Source of the DNA: Paenibacillus tengchongensis
GTDB taxonomy: Bacteria > Bacillota > Bacilli > Paenibacillales > Paenibacillaceae
Assembly (NCBI RefSeq): GCF_008973665.1
Contig: NZ_WACP01000008.1
Span: 75,752-139,751 of the forward strand
Direction of reading: 5' to 3'
DNA: 64,000 bases
A program made the translations under genes and the position numbers. Under the pieces are notes generated by a model. It was not told the origin of the DNA. It did no database searches and worked only from the letters and a program-made list of their open reading frames with translations. Below are positions 1 to 9,743 of this stretch, piece by piece (within the stretch, counting starts at the first letter, position 1; each line of letters begins with the position of its first letter).

Positions 1-344
1 AACTGCTGCGTGACAAGGCAGCCGGCCTGATCGAGGAAGACCGGAAGGCCGGAGGCCGCAAGCTGTTCGCTCTGTATGCCCTGCTGGTACGGCGCATTGC
101 GGCCGAGGAGGCATGGGTGCAGGCTTCCGAAGAGAAGCTGCGCGGCTCGCTGATTGCCTTCGTGGCGGCCAATCACTACCGGATTGGTATCCTGGTCAAG
201 GAGAATCTCGATCAGATGGACGATGCCACTCTGGTGAATATGCTGGAGGAGAAGATCGGCAAAGACCTGCAGTGGATCCGCGTCAACGGTGCAGTCTGCG
301 GCTTCGCCGTCGGACTGGTGCTTTCGCTGATTCAGATGATCTGA
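1..344 (+). CDS. DUF445 family membrane-associated protein, C-terminal part
   Basis: The open frame enters from the left edge (first full codon at base 3) and stops with TGA at 342-344, so only the last ~113 residues are present. The visible part has an amphipathic charged stretch followed by NHYRIGILVKENLDQM, then DLQWIRVNGAVCGFAVGL and a hydrophobic C-terminal segment. This tail (KDLQWIRVNG plus a last membrane helix) is characteristic of DUF445 proteins, which are membrane-anchored and of unknown biochemical role. The following gene is convergent. The family call is firm; the function is not known. Confidence 0.8.
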   Translation, partial: LLRDKAAGLIEEDRKAGGRKLFALYALLVRRIAAEEAWVQASEEKLRGSLIAFVAANHYRIGILVKENLDQMDDATLVNMLEEKIGKDLQWIRVNGAVCGFAVGLVLSLIQMI

Positions 345-439
345 TCCGACGCGGACGAATGTAAGAGGCGGGACCTGCATCTAACGGCTTGGAGTGGCCG
401 GATGCGGGTACCGCCTCTTCAGTATTATATGGACAATGG

Positions 440-766
440 TTACAGTTGGTTTTTGCCGGTGCTGATGGTATAGGCCTCAAGAACAGGCATCACGAAGATC
501 TTGCCGTCGCCGAAGGATCCGTTCTCCCCGGTTCTTGCCGTTCTCATAATGATGCTGATGACATCATCCTTCTCATCGTCATTGACGACCATCATCAGCA
601 GTTTCTTCGAAATCTGATTGTAGTAGTTCGTTCCGACCTGGATGCCTTTTTGTTTGCCGCGTCCCAGCACATCCATCTTGCTGATCGACGGGAAGCCGGC
701 AAGCATCAATTCCTCCATGACTTCATCCGTTTTCTCCGGTCTGATGATCGCTTTAATCATTATCAT
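440..766 (-). CDS. P-II family nitrogen regulator, NifI1-like
   Basis: 108 residues, the usual PII size. It opens MIMIKAIIRPEKTDEV, has GRGKQKGIQVG leading into the T-loop (Tyr residues at NYYNQ), then MMVVNDDEKDDVISIIMRTARTG, and GDGKIFVMPVLEAYTISTG near the end. These are the conserved PII nucleotide-binding and T-loop elements. The short T-loop of the form VGTNYYNQISK is closer to NifI1 than to GlnB/GlnK, whose loop carries the longer uridylylation-site segment. Known family role: sense ATP/ADP and 2-oxoglutarate and bind a target protein. NifI1 normally sits inside nif operons, but neither nif genes nor amtB are visible here: upstream is a same-strand glycosyltransferase and downstream a convergent DUF445 gene. 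Its target is therefore unknown. Confidence 0.88.
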   Translation of the reverse strand: MIMIKAIIRPEKTDEVMEELMLAGFPSISKMDVLGRGKQKGIQVGTNYYNQISKKLLMMVVNDDEKDDVISIIMRTARTGENGSFGDGKIFVMPVLEAYTISTGKNQL

Positions 767-938
767 ACCGATGCACCCTTTCTACAGCGAATAATGTGTT
801 GTAGGGGGTTGCCAACTCATGTTGGGTTAATCAATAACATCGTTTGTTAATGGCAACGCTTACAAATTGAGTATAAACTTAACTTCCTCACGGTCCTGCG
901 ACGAAGCTCACAAATTCTTTATGACAGATTGTCACACG

Positions 939-981
939 AAAAATAGGGCAAGCTGAGGGAGAATTCCCCTCCTATTTGCCC
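939..981 (-). terminator. Rho-independent terminator of the glycosyltransferase gene
   Basis: On the minus strand GGGCAA pairs with TTGCCC around an inner GGGGA/TCCCT stem and is followed by TATTTTT. The 5' arm overlaps the stop codon of the glycosyltransferase. Confidence 0.7.
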
Positions 982-2072
982 GAAAGCATGCGGTACAGCT
1001 CCTCGATCTGCCCTGCGGTATGCTGCCACTCGAATGAATACAGCGCGTCGCTGCGTCCCTGCATGCCGATCCTGTCCGCCAGCTGCGGATTCCGGGCAAT
1101 CTTGAGCATCAGCCTGGCAAAAGGCGCCGCCTCGCGGTAACGCTCCACCAGAAATCCGTTACGCCCGGAGTCGATAATCTCGCGGATGCCCCCGTTGCTG
1201 GAGGCGATGACCGGCAGGCCGGTGGCCATAGCCTCCACATTGACCAGCCCGAAGGCCTCGTGACGCTGCGAGGGGCAGACGAAGCAGTCCGCGGCCTGGT
1301 ACAGCTCATGTATATGTTCATGCGACACATTGCCGAGAAAAGAAACCCGGACGCCCAGTCTGCGGGCCAGCATCCGGAGCTGCCGCATATAAGCCGGCTT
1401 GCCCCGGCCGGCGATGATCAGGTGGGCCTGCAGCCTGGGCTTCAGCAGGTGCATGGACCGTAGCAGCACGGGGACTCCCTTGCGCGGTATGACCCGCCCG
1501 ACGAACAGTACCGTGAAGAGAGGCGGCAGGTTGTATTGTTTGCGCAGCCGCAGCCGCTCCGCCGCAGGGGCCGGCGTGAAGCGGGAGAGATCGGCGCCCA
1601 GCGGAATGACGCGCACCTTCTTCTCCAGGCCGGGGAAACGCCGGCAGAGCCGCAGCTGCAGCGAGCGGCTGTTGGCCGCAATGCCGTCCGCTCTGGCGAG
1701 GCAACGGGCAATGCGGAGCTCCGCAGGCACAAAGGTCATGGAATGCAGAAACAGGAGCACAGGGGTATGCGGGTGTCTCCGTTTGACGGACGCCATCAGC
1801 AGCGGCCGGTTATCCACCTGGATCAGATCGAAGGTCTCCTCCTCCAGAAATTCCAGAACAGAGGCCTGGTAGCGGGCCGGGCTGCCCGCCGGCAGACGGA
1901 CAATCCGCACCTGGTCTACCTCTGCAGAATCAGGTGCTCCCGGGGTTCTCCGGCTCAGGATGGTCACCTTGTGGCGCCGGGCCACCCTTCTGGCGATTGC
2001 CAGAATGCATATCTCTACCGACCCGTCTCCTGGAAGCGGGAACTGCTCCGGTGCAATAATACAAATGTGCAT
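972..2072 (-). CDS. GT-B glycosyltransferase, family GT4
   Basis: 366 residues, typical for GT4. The N-terminal Rossmann half starts MHICIIAPEQFPLPGDGSVE. The C-terminal donor-binding half carries VLFVGRVIPRKGVPVLL, the histidine/lysine region, SFLGNVSHEHIHELYQAADCFVCPSQ, and EAFGLVNVEAMATGLPVIAS with the EX7E-type glutamates. The family transfers a sugar from a nucleotide-sugar with retention of configuration. The N-terminus recalls CotSA-like spore coat transferases of Bacillus, so spore surface decoration is possible, but the acceptor cannot be read from sequence. It is followed by its own terminator and transcribed away from the secreted coiled-coil gene. Confidence 0.85.
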   Translation of the reverse strand: MHICIIAPEQFPLPGDGSVEICILAIARRVARRHKVTILSRRTPGAPDSAEVDQVRIVRLPAGSPARYQASVLEFLEEETFDLIQVDNRPLLMASVKRRHPHTPVLLFLHSMTFVPAELRIARCLARADGIAANSRSLQLRLCRRFPGLEKKVRVIPLGADLSRFTPAPAAERLRLRKQYNLPPLFTVLFVGRVIPRKGVPVLLRSMHLLKPRLQAHLIIAGRGKPAYMRQLRMLARRLGVRVSFLGNVSHEHIHELYQAADCFVCPSQRHEAFGLVNVEAMATGLPVIASSNGGIREIIDSGRNGFLVERYREAAPFARLMLKIARNPQLADRIGMQGRSDALYSFEWQHTAGQIEELYRMLSGK

Positions 2073-2159
2073 TACATATACCTCCTCCGGCCGGCTGACG
2101 GTTATAGCCTCTACTTAACTTATGCGGCGTTACGGGCGGGAGTCACCGGTGCGGAGGCG

Positions 2160-2978
2160 TTATCCGGCAATCTGTTTGTTTACGGCGGCAATAACACTGG
2201 AGACTTTTTGTTCCAGTTCTACAATCTTCTGCTTGTTAACGGCGATCTGCTTGTAGCCGGATACAAGGGAGGATAGGGACTGCAACGCCAGCGGGGCATT
2301 CTTCTTACGGATGGCAGCCTTGAAATCGCTGAAGTCGGCGGACAGCCGCTTGTTCAGTGCGGAGGCGGCACTCTTCTGTGTCTTGATCGAGGACTGCGGG
2401 CTGTCAATACCGGACAGCGTCTTGCGGGCGGATGCCATCTTGTCCGTACGCTTCTGCTTCACTTGTTTCAGCTGCGCTTCCTTCTCGCGGATATCCTGCC
2501 GGGCGGCCTGCACAAGCAGCTTCATGGCATCCGCCTGGGTGCGGAGTGCGGCGTTCAGCGCCTTGTCCTTCAGCCCCTTGAGCAGCGCGATCTGCTTATT
2601 CAAGGCGCTGTATTGGTCGAACAAGGGCTGGTATCGCTTCTTGGCTGTCTCTACGGTTGCGGTCGCCCGGCTGACAGCGGCCTGGTCCAGCTCCTTGATC
2701 TTGGCCCGCAAGGCGATAAGCGCCTGCGCGTTGCCGTCATGCAGGCGCCGGATCTCCTCCTCGCGCTTGTCGTACTGGGCCTCGAGCCCGGTCAGCTCTT
2801 GATACAGGCTCAGCAGCCTGGCTCTTGCTGCGCTGTCGGCCTGCGCCGCCGTCAAATCAAAGGCAGCCTGTATTGAGGGCGTCAGAGCTGTTCCCGAGGC
2901 GGCTGCCTTTCCTGCGCTGCCCCCCGTAGCAACCAATAGGACCAGCAGTGCCAGCATAGCTTGCTTAAGCTTAATCAT
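2160..2978 (-). CDS. Secreted coiled-coil protein of unknown function
   Basis: 272 residues. A signal peptide (MIKLKQAMLALLVLLVATGGSAGKAAA) is followed by an almost entirely helical Ala/Lys/Gln/Leu-rich body with heptad character and long basic stretches such as RQDIREKEAQLKQVKQKRTDK. No enzyme motif is visible. The start has a good RBS (aaggaggag, 7 nt before ATG). A hairpin with a U-tract lies in the leader about 40 nt upstream of the start codon, so transcription may be attenuated. I do not recognise a named family; export to the wall or outside the cell is the only supported statement. Confidence 0.7.
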   Translation of the reverse strand: MIKLKQAMLALLVLLVATGGSAGKAAASGTALTPSIQAAFDLTAAQADSAARARLLSLYQELTGLEAQYDKREEEIRRLHDGNAQALIALRAKIKELDQAAVSRATATVETAKKRYQPLFDQYSALNKQIALLKGLKDKALNAALRTQADAMKLLVQAARQDIREKEAQLKQVKQKRTDKMASARKTLSGIDSPQSSIKTQKSAASALNKRLSADFSDFKAAIRKKNAPLALQSLSSLVSGYKQIAVNKQKIVELEQKVSSVIAAVNKQIAG

Positions 2979-3016
2979 TGCACTCCTCCTTTATAGTTGT
3001 CCCGCTTCCGGCATAA

Positions 3017-3068
3017 CAAAAAAAAAGCACCCGCAGCAAAGGCTCTTCAGCCTTCGTTACGGGTGCTT
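3017..3068 (-). terminator. Terminator-like hairpin in the leader of the secreted coiled-coil gene
   Basis: Minus-strand AGCACCCG/CGGGTGCT arms enclose an inner AAGGCT/AGCCTT stem and are followed by nine or more U residues. It sits about 40 nt upstream of the start codon, and no minus-strand gene lies upstream to be terminated (the divergent kinase begins at 3257). An attenuator or cis-regulatory leader is therefore more likely than a plain gene-end terminator. I could not match the preceding ~100 nt to a known riboswitch. Confidence 0.6.
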
Positions 3069-3256
3069 CCGCCGTATTACAGGAACTATTCCTCCAAACT
3101 ATAAAATAACCGGCAACGGCAGTCAATATTTGCATTTTTAAAATTAACTTTTTTAATGGTAATCCTCGTTTCTTCCTAAGTTTACTTATCGTATACTGGG
3201 ATAAGTACAACTGAGAGTCAGTAACGCAGCGGCTCGAGACGAGGAGGCTTTGTTTA

Positions 3257-6200
3257 ATGGATAACCTGGCAGTCAACGGCATGATTCTGGAGTACGCTTT
3301 CAGGATGTCTCCGCTCGGCATTGCCGTGCTGGAAGCCCGGGAACAGCGGTGGGTCAAGGTCAATCCCGCCTTTTGCGATATTCTCGGCTGCACGGAAGCC
3401 CAGTTTCTTGCCGGGGGATTATTGTCGCAACTTTGGCGGACAACGCATGGGAAGGACCCGGGGAAGGCGTGGGAGGCGGTCTATCATGAGCTTGCCGCAT
3501 CCCCGCAGGCCAGCCTTACCCAAGAGTATAAATTTATCACTCATTCGGGCCGCCCGATCTGGCTGTCGCTTACGTTCGCGCACACCGGGGGAGGAACGGA
3601 TTCTCCGCATATCATTATATATGCCCAAGATATAACAGACCGCAAGATTGCCGATCAACTGACCGTGGACAGCCGCGATTTATACGATCTCTTTATTAAG
3701 AACGAGCAGACAATGATCTCTTTTACCAATCCCGACGGAATCCTTACCTTCATCTCTCCTTCTTCGCTGGCACTTGTCGGCTATACACCGGAGGAGATGA
3801 TCGGTAGGAACCGGCTGGAGTTTTACCATGCGGATGATATCAAGGAGATGCAGGGGGCGGAAGGTCTGCTGACAAGCAACACCTTTGTCCGGCGCCTGCG
3901 TCATAAAGACGGTCATTACCTGTGGTTTGAGACTTCTTTTCATATTCTCCGCGACGAGAACAATGAGGTTACACGGATCATGGGCGTCGGCCGCAATATC
4001 ACGGACCGCAAGAAGAACGAGGAAGCGCTGGCCGCTGCCCAGAAAATCGCAAGGATCGGCTCCTGGATCTGGGAGCTCAGCAAGGATACACTGGCCTTCT
4101 CCGAGGAGGTGCGCCGGATTCTGGAGAACGCAGTGGACGCCGGGGACGTCGATTATCTGACCTTCGTCCGCCTGGTGCACCCGGAAGATGTGCCGCTGGT
4201 GCAGCGGGCTGTTGATCGGGCCAAGAATGAGGGGCAATCCGGAGAGGCTGAGTACCGGCTTATTCTGCCGGGCGGGCAGAAGCTGACTGTGCACAGCCAG
4301 TGGGATGTCATTACGGGTCCTTCCGGAGTTCCGCTCCGGCTGGTCGGCATGATGCAGGATATTACCGAGCGGCGGCGGATGGAAGAGAAGCTGCGCGAGA
4401 GCGAGCGCAATTACCGGCTCATGTCGGAGAACTCGCTGGATCTGATCTCGCGGCATGCGATTGAGAACAGCATTTTCCTGTACTGTTCTCCGGCGAGCCG
4501 CTCGCTGCTGGGCTACGAGCCGGAGGAAATGGTCGGGACAAGCGCCTATGACTACCTCCATCCGGATGATTTGCAGCAAATGCGGGAGACCATGAAACGC
4601 AGCGAGCAGGAGCGCTTTATTCCTCCGATTGCTTACCGCTACCGCCGTAAGGACGGGACATATATCTGGTTCGAGACGAAGAGCCGGTATATTTTTGACG
4701 AGCAGGGAAAGATTGTTGAGATTATCGCCGTCGGCCGGGATATCTCCGAACGCAAAAGAATCGAATCGAAGCTGCAGGAGAGCCAGCAGCGGTACAAGTC
4801 CTTATTCGAATACAACCCCTCAGCCGTTTATTCCATGAATCTGGAGGGCGATTATATCACCTTCAACTCCAATCTGGAAAAGCTGACCGGTTACTCCAAG
4901 GAGGAGCTGACCGGCCATTATTACGGACCGCTTGTGCACAAGAAGGACAGGGACAGGACACGGTATCATTTCGAGCAGGCCGGCAAGGGGGAGCCGCAGA
5001 GCTATGATCTGACCCTGATCCATAAAGATGGCCATCCGGTGGAGATCAATACCGTAAATATCCCGATTATTGTGGACAAGCAGGTGGTGGGGGTATACGG
5101 GATCTCCCGCGATATTACGGAGCGTATCCGGTATACAGAGCAGATTGAGAAGCTGAGCAACGACTATACTCTGATTCTGAATGCCGTGTCCGAAGGGATA
5201 TTCGGGGTAGATACCGAGGGGCGGGTGCAATTCATTAATCCGGCAGGCGCCCAGATGCTTGGGTTTCCGTATGATGAAATTATGGGCCATCCGTATCTGG
5301 AGCATTTCCATCAGACTGCACTGGACGGCACCCATTACCGTCCGGAGGAATCGCCGCTGCTGCGGGCTGTACGCTCCGGGGAATCGCTGAAGAGCAAGGA
5401 TGCGGTGCTGTGGCGCAAGGACGGTTCAAGCTTTCTGGCCGAATATCAGGTTACTCCGCTGTTTGACAAGGGTGAGCGGGTCGGCGCGGTCATCGTCTTC
5501 CGCGATGTTACCAATGAGCAGGAGATTATCCGTGCGAAGGAGCTGGCGGAGCAGGCCGACCAGGCCAAATCGGAATTTCTGGCGATCATGAGCCATGAGC
5601 TGCGGACGCCGATGAACGGCATCATGGGGATGACCGACCTGCTGGCGGAGACCGAGCTGAACGAGGAGCAGCGGAGTTACACGGAAATCATCAGCCAGAG
5701 CAGCGCCTCCCTGCTGTACATTCTCAATGAGATCCTCGATTTCAGTAAAATCGAAGCCGGAAAAATGACGCTGGTCCATGAGCTGGTCAGCGTGGAAGAG
5801 GTGCTGGACAGTGTGAGCGAGCTTTTCCTGCCGCGTGCGGGCGAAAAGAATATCACGCTAACCCGGCAGATAGCTTCGGATGTTCCGGAATTGATTCTGG
5901 GTGACAGCTCACGTCTGCGGCAGGTACTGGTCAATCTGGTCAGCAACGCCGTCAAATTTACCGAGCAGGGGCAGATTGTCATTGATGTGGAGACCCGGTA
6001 TTGTCCCAATGCGCACAAGCTGACACTGAAATTCAATGTGCGCGATACCGGGATTGGCATCCCGCCGGAGAAGCAGCCGCTGCTGTTCCAGTCCTTCTCC
6101 CAGCTGCATCCCGCCATTAACCGCAAGTACGGCGGAACCGGACTGGGCCTGGCCATCTGTAAACGCTTAGTTGAGCTGATGGGCGGCGCCATCGGCGTCG

Positions 6201-6775
6201 AGAGCAAAGAGGGCGAAGGCTCGAACTTCTATTTCACCCTGCCGATGGATATCGACACGGAGCCGGCGGAAGAGCACATAGAGTATCCGGGCGTTACAGA
6301 AGCACAGCCTGAGGAGCGCCCGGCCGGCTATCACGACCGGACGGGCGGGGGATTGCTGCTGCCGGACGGTACAGAAACGCCAAAAGGCTATTATGGACCG
6401 CTGCGGATTCTGGTTGCGGAGGATCATCCGGTGAATCAGAAGCTGCTGCTGGCTGTCCTGGAGAAGAGAGGATATGCCGCAGATCTGGCGGAGAACGGCG
6501 CCCAGGCGCTTGAAGCGGCGGTGCAGCACCGGTATGACCTTATATTCATGGATGTGCAGATGCCGGTTATGAGCGGACTGACGGCGGCCGCCAGGATTAA
6601 TGAGCGGCTGCCGGAAGCGGACCGGCCGTATATTGTGGCCGTGACCGCTTATGCCAGAAACGAGGACCGCGAGCGGTGTAAAGCGGTGGGCATGGCGGAT
6701 TTCATCAGCAAGCCGATCCTTTCTGCGGAGATTGAACGGGTTCTGCAGGCCTGCCGTGAAAAGATATCTCTATGA
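3257..6775 (+). CDS. Multi-PAS hybrid sensor histidine kinase with receiver domain
   Basis: 1172 residues with no signal peptide or membrane segment, so probably cytoplasmic. Five to six PAS/PAC units fill residues ~1-760; repeated ends of the type DITDRK, NITDRK, DITERR, DISERK, DITERI mark the PAC borders. A HisKA domain follows with phospho-acceptor His780 ([11 protein letters not shown]). The HATPase domain carries [17 protein letters not shown] and [11 protein letters not shown]-terminal receiver has Asp1099 ([11 protein letters not shown]) and the conserved K in FISKPIL. No output regulator lies next to it; instead the next gene overlaps it by four bases and encodes a C39-like peptidase. 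Start ATG at 3257 has GAGGAGG just upstream. Confidence 0.93.
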   Translation: MDNLAVNGMILEYAFRMSPLGIAVLEAREQRWVKVNPAFCDILGCTEAQFLAGGLLSQLWRTTHGKDPGKAWEAVYHELAASPQASLTQEYKFITHSGRPIWLSLTFAHTGGGTDSPHIIIYAQDITDRKIADQLTVDSRDLYDLFIKNEQTMISFTNPDGILTFISPSSLALVGYTPEEMIGRNRLEFYHADDIKEMQGAEGLLTSNTFVRRLRHKDGHYLWFETSFHILRDENNEVTRIMGVGRNITDRKKNEEALAAAQKIARIGSWIWELSKDTLAFSEEVRRILENAVDAGDVDYLTFVRLVHPEDVPLVQRAVDRAKNEGQSGEAEYRLILPGGQKLTVHSQWDVITGPSGVPLRLVGMMQDITERRRMEEKLRESERNYRLMSENSLDLISRHAIENSIFLYCSPASRSLLGYEPEEMVGTSAYDYLHPDDLQQMRETMKRSEQERFIPPIAYRYRRKDGTYIWFETKSRYIFDEQGKIVEIIAVGRDISERKRIESKLQESQQRYKSLFEYNPSAVYSMNLEGDYITFNSNLEKLTGYSKEELTGHYYGPLVHKKDRDRTRYHFEQAGKGEPQSYDLTLIHKDGHPVEINTVNIPIIVDKQVVGVYGISRDITERIRYTEQIEKLSNDYTLILNAVSEGIFGVDTEGRVQFINPAGAQMLGFPYDEIMGHPYLEHFHQTALDGTHYRPEESPLLRAVRSGESLKSKDAVLWRKDGSSFLAEYQVTPLFDKGERVGAVIVFRDVTNEQEIIRAKELAEQADQAKSEFLAIMSHELRTPMNGIMGMTDLLAETELNEEQRSYTEIISQSSASLLYILNEILDFSKIEAGKMTLVHELVSVEEVLDSVSELFLPRAGEKNITLTRQIASDVPELILGDSSRLRQVLVNLVSNAVKFTEQGQIVIDVETRYCPNAHKLTLKFNVRDTGIGIPPEKQPLLFQSFSQLHPAINRKYGGTGLGLAICKRLVELMGGAIGVESKEGEGSNFYFTLPMDIDTEPAEEHIEYPGVTEAQPEERPAGYHDRTGGGLLLPDGTETPKGYYGPLRILVAEDHPVNQKLLLAVLEKRGYAADLAENGAQALEAAVQHRYDLIFMDVQMPVMSGLTAAARINERLPEADRPYIVAVTAYARNEDRERCKAVGMADFISKPILSAEIERVLQACREKISL

Positions 6776-7401
6776 GCGGAGTCAAAGGGCCATTGCAGCG
6801 GCGCGTTCTGAGTGCCGAGGCGTATACGCAGTGGGAGCCGGAGGTTGAATCTCCCGGCTCCGCCTGCGGTCCGGCAACCATGGCTGCGCTGATGGAGTAC
6901 TGGCATACGCGCAAAGGCCGGACCTTTATACCCGGAGCCGGGCATTTTGCCTCCAAGGCCGCGCATATCAATTATATTTACCGCTATCACGGCGGTGCTC
7001 CGTGGGGGATGAGTGCGCGCGGCTTTGCCAGAGGAGCCAAGGCGTATATACGCAGCGCCGCTGCAGGCAGAGTCGATATGCGGCGGCTTGTATCGGTCGC
7101 GCTGTTCAATGATGTGGACCGGTACAAAGCGGAGATCGACTGTGCCCGGCCGGTGGCGCTCAAATTCGACAAATGGTCCGCCTTCCGCTGGAGGGGCGAT
7201 TATGTCTTTGATTACCACTGGGTGCTGGGCGTCGGTTATGAAGAGACTGCCCAGGGTACGGTATTTGTCGTTCATGACAACGGAGCGCGCCGGCGCGGAG
7301 GCGGCTTCGTTCCCGGACAGGAGCGGCGGACCCTATATACGCCGAACCGGGAGATAATCACCATGGTCAGTCTGGATATCGGAGCGCCCTCCAGGCCCTG
7401 A
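6772..7401 (+). CDS. C39-like (papain-fold) cysteine peptidase family protein
   Basis: 209 residues. ATGA overlap with the kinase stop indicates translational coupling. Cys32 lies in SPGSACGPATMAALMEYW, the usual nucleophile context of peptidase C39-like proteins. His149 is in DYHWVLGVGYEE and Asp169 in VFVVHDNG, giving a plausible Cys-His-Asp triad. There is no signal peptide and no transporter domain, so it is not a bacteriocin-export ABC protein and may act in the cytoplasm. Family assignment rests on motif order. The substrate is unknown; the coupling suggests it belongs to the signalling output or control of the kinase. Confidence 0.7.
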   Translation: MSGVKGPLQRRVLSAEAYTQWEPEVESPGSACGPATMAALMEYWHTRKGRTFIPGAGHFASKAAHINYIYRYHGGAPWGMSARGFARGAKAYIRSAAAGRVDMRRLVSVALFNDVDRYKAEIDCARPVALKFDKWSAFRWRGDYVFDYHWVLGVGYEETAQGTVFVVHDNGARRRGGGFVPGQERRTLYTPNREIITMVSLDIGAPSRP

Positions 7402-7415
7402 CAAGCTTTGGCCTG

Positions 7416-7455
7416 CGGCTTCTGTTGTACTCTGTGCAGCAGAAGCCGTTTTTTT
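7416..7455 (+). terminator. Rho-independent terminator after kinase/peptidase operon
   Basis: CGGCTTCTGTTG pairs with CAGCAGAAGCCG (one G-U) and is followed by a run of seven T. Confidence 0.9.
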
Positions 7456-7555
7456 AAATAGAATTAAGCTGATACTGATTGCCATAGATCGTGTATATGT
7501 ATACAGGGGTAGCTTGAACCGGGCATGATGCCATAATAATGCCATATAAATTCAA

Positions 7556-7569
7556 TACAAACGTTTGCA
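7556..7569 (+). promoter_or_regulatory. Candidate CcpA cre site
   Basis: The 14-mer TACAAACGTTTGCA is a near-palindrome around the central CG and fits the cre consensus. It overlaps the -35 box of the pullulanase promoter, the geometry expected for glucose repression. Confidence 0.65.
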
Positions 7570-7593
7570 CAAGCTGCCCGGGAAGGCTATAAT
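7565..7593 (+). promoter_or_regulatory. Sigma-A promoter of the pullulanase gene
   Basis: TTGCAC (7565-7570), 17-bp spacer, TATAAT (7588-7593). It ends 28 bp before the start codon at 7622, leaving a short leader. Confidence 0.8.
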
Positions 7594-7621
7594 TTCTAAT
7601 ATCATAGGGTAAAGGAGACGG

Positions 7622-9562
7622 ATGGCCTTGTCAGTACAGAAGGAAATGAACGAGCCGGTTCATTACGGCGATCCCGCGGCAACCGGCGGAGTTTCCGTAT
7701 TCGACCAAGCGTTTGATGAACTGTTCAGTTATGAAGGGGACGATCTGGGGGTAACCTATTCGCCGTCCGGTTCCGCTTTTTGTTTATGGGCGCCTACCGC
7801 ACAAGAGGCGGAGGTGGTGCTTTACAATACTTGGGATGAGGCGGAAGGACAGCATCTCCCGCTGACCCGCGATGTGCGGGGAGTCTGGAGATTGACGGTT
7901 AGCGGCGATCTGGAAGGCAAGCTCTACACCTACCGCGTACGCATCGGAGAGCAGTGGAACGAAGCGGCCGATCCATATGCGCGGGCCGTCGCCGTCAACG
8001 GCGACAGAGGCTGTATTCTCGATCTGCGCAAGACCGATCCGCAGCGCTGGACGGACGACAAGCCGCCGCTGGCCGACCCGGTGGATGCGGTGATCTATGA
8101 GCTGCATCTGCGCGACTTATCGCTGCATCCGGCCAGCGGGATTTCCCAGAAGGGACAATACCTGGGGCTTGCCGAGGACGGGACGTGCGGACCGGGCGGC
8201 ATTAAGACGGGACTGGATCACATTGTTGACCTGGGCGTGACCCATGTACAGCTGCTGCCTGTCTATGATTACGCTACCGAAAGCGTTGACGAGACCCGGC
8301 TGGATGAACCGCAATATAACTGGGGTTACGATCCCAAGAATTACAATGTGCCGGAAGGCTCATATGCCTCCGACCCGTATGCTCCCGAAGCGCGTATCCG
8401 CGAATTGAAGACACTGATCCAGGCGCTCCATGACCGCGGTCTGCGTGTCATTATGGATGTGGTATATAACCATTTCTATGACGGCTACCGGGTCAATTTC
8501 GCCAAGCTTGTGCCCGGCTATTATGTGCGTTATCTTCCGGACGGCCGTCTCTCGAACGGCTCGGGCTGCGGCAACGACGCCGCCACCGAGCGGAAGATGC
8601 TGTCGCGCTTTATTGTCGAATCGGTCGTCTACTGGGCGAAGGAATATCATTTCGACGGCTTCCGCTTCGACCTTATGGGCTTGATGGACGTTGAGACGAT
8701 GCAGGAGGTCCGCCGCCGGCTGGATGAGATCGATCCGAGTCTCATTACGATCGGCGAGGGCTGGGTGATGGAGACCGAGCTTGCGGAGGACCGCCGGGCC
8801 AACCAGAACAACGCGCAGGTCTTGCCTCGCATCGGACATTTCAACGACAGCTTCCGCGATGCGGTGAAGGGGAATATCTTCCGCTTCAATGAGCCGGGAT
8901 TCGTCAGCGGCAAGGGCGGCCTGGACCGTATTGTCAAAGCGGGCATTACCGCCACCCAGTTCGCGCAGGAGCCGCAGCAGAGCGTAAATTATATGGAATG
9001 CCACGACAACCATACGCTGTGGGATAAGATTTCCATGTCCACGCCGGGCGCAACTGACGCGCAGCGCCGGGCCATGCACCGTCTGGCATCTGCCATGGTG
9101 CTGACCAGCCAGGGCATTCCGTTCATCCATGCCGGCCAGGAGTTTATGCGGACCAAAGGCGGCATCGACAACAGCTACAAATCGCCGATTGAGGTCAATT
9201 GGCTGGATTGGGAGCGCTGTGCCGGGCATGCCGAGGATGTAGCTTATATGAAGTCGCTGATCGCGCTGCGCTGCGCCCATCCGGCGTTCCGTCTGCGCAG
9301 CGGCAAGGATATCAAGAGCTCGCTTGTGTTTGAGCAGGCTCCTGCCGGAGCCATCGCTTATACGCTGCGCAACCATGCCGGCGGCGACACCGCGCAGCAT
9401 CTTTACGTCCTGTATAACGCAAATCCGGACGGCACCGAGCTGACACTGCCTGCACTTGGAGACTGGCAGTGTATCTTCGGGGGAGAGCTGGAACCGGAAA
9501 TTTCCGGAGGCAAGTTGAAGATAAGCGGTATTGGTATGGTTGTATTGGCTGTCTTAGCCTAA
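7622..9562 (+). CDS. pulA: Type I pullulanase (glycoside hydrolase family 13)
   Basis: 646 residues, without signal peptide and therefore intracellular. Residues ~40-140 form a CBM48/N-terminal early-set domain (SAFCLWAPTAQEAEVVLYN). The type I pullulanase signature YNWGYDP follows the VTHVQLLPVYDY region. Catalytic residues are Asp350 (FDGFRFDLMG), Glu379 (TIGEGW) and Asp462 (MECHDNH). It hydrolyses alpha-1,6 branches of pullulan, glycogen or limit dextrins taken into the cell. It is a single-gene unit with its own sigma-A promoter, a cre box and a strong terminator. ATG 7622 is preceded by AAAGGAG; a TTG two codons later is a possible alternative start. Confidence 0.95.
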   Translation: MALSVQKEMNEPVHYGDPAATGGVSVFDQAFDELFSYEGDDLGVTYSPSGSAFCLWAPTAQEAEVVLYNTWDEAEGQHLPLTRDVRGVWRLTVSGDLEGKLYTYRVRIGEQWNEAADPYARAVAVNGDRGCILDLRKTDPQRWTDDKPPLADPVDAVIYELHLRDLSLHPASGISQKGQYLGLAEDGTCGPGGIKTGLDHIVDLGVTHVQLLPVYDYATESVDETRLDEPQYNWGYDPKNYNVPEGSYASDPYAPEARIRELKTLIQALHDRGLRVIMDVVYNHFYDGYRVNFAKLVPGYYVRYLPDGRLSNGSGCGNDAATERKMLSRFIVESVVYWAKEYHFDGFRFDLMGLMDVETMQEVRRRLDEIDPSLITIGEGWVMETELAEDRRANQNNAQVLPRIGHFNDSFRDAVKGNIFRFNEPGFVSGKGGLDRIVKAGITATQFAQEPQQSVNYMECHDNHTLWDKISMSTPGATDAQRRAMHRLASAMVLTSQGIPFIHAGQEFMRTKGGIDNSYKSPIEVNWLDWERCAGHAEDVAYMKSLIALRCAHPAFRLRSGKDIKSSLVFEQAPAGAIAYTLRNHAGGDTAQHLYVLYNANPDGTELTLPALGDWQCIFGGELEPEISGGKLKISGIGMVVLAVLA

Positions 9563-9590
9563 ACCATCCAGAGAGTCGGAAATCCAATTT

Positions 9591-9624
9591 AGGCCAACCA
9601 GAATGTTCTGGTTGGCCTTTTTGC
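9591..9624 (+). terminator. Rho-independent terminator of pulA
   Basis: AGGCCAACCAGAA pairs perfectly with TTCTGGTTGGCCT across a 2-nt loop and is followed by a T-run. Confidence 0.93.
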
Positions 9625-9743
9625 TGCCGGGCAGCTTGCTGAACGATACCCCTGTGACGGGAAAGAATATTTTGGATAAAACTATATTGGTCTATTTACA
9701 ATAGTGTGTGACGTACAGTATTATGAGAGCAGGAGTTGATGAT

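Noticed and set aside
790..870. GlnR/TnrA-type operator upstream of the PII gene
   Set aside because: TGTTA and TAACA words are present but in outward order and with wrong spacing for TGTNAN7TNACA.
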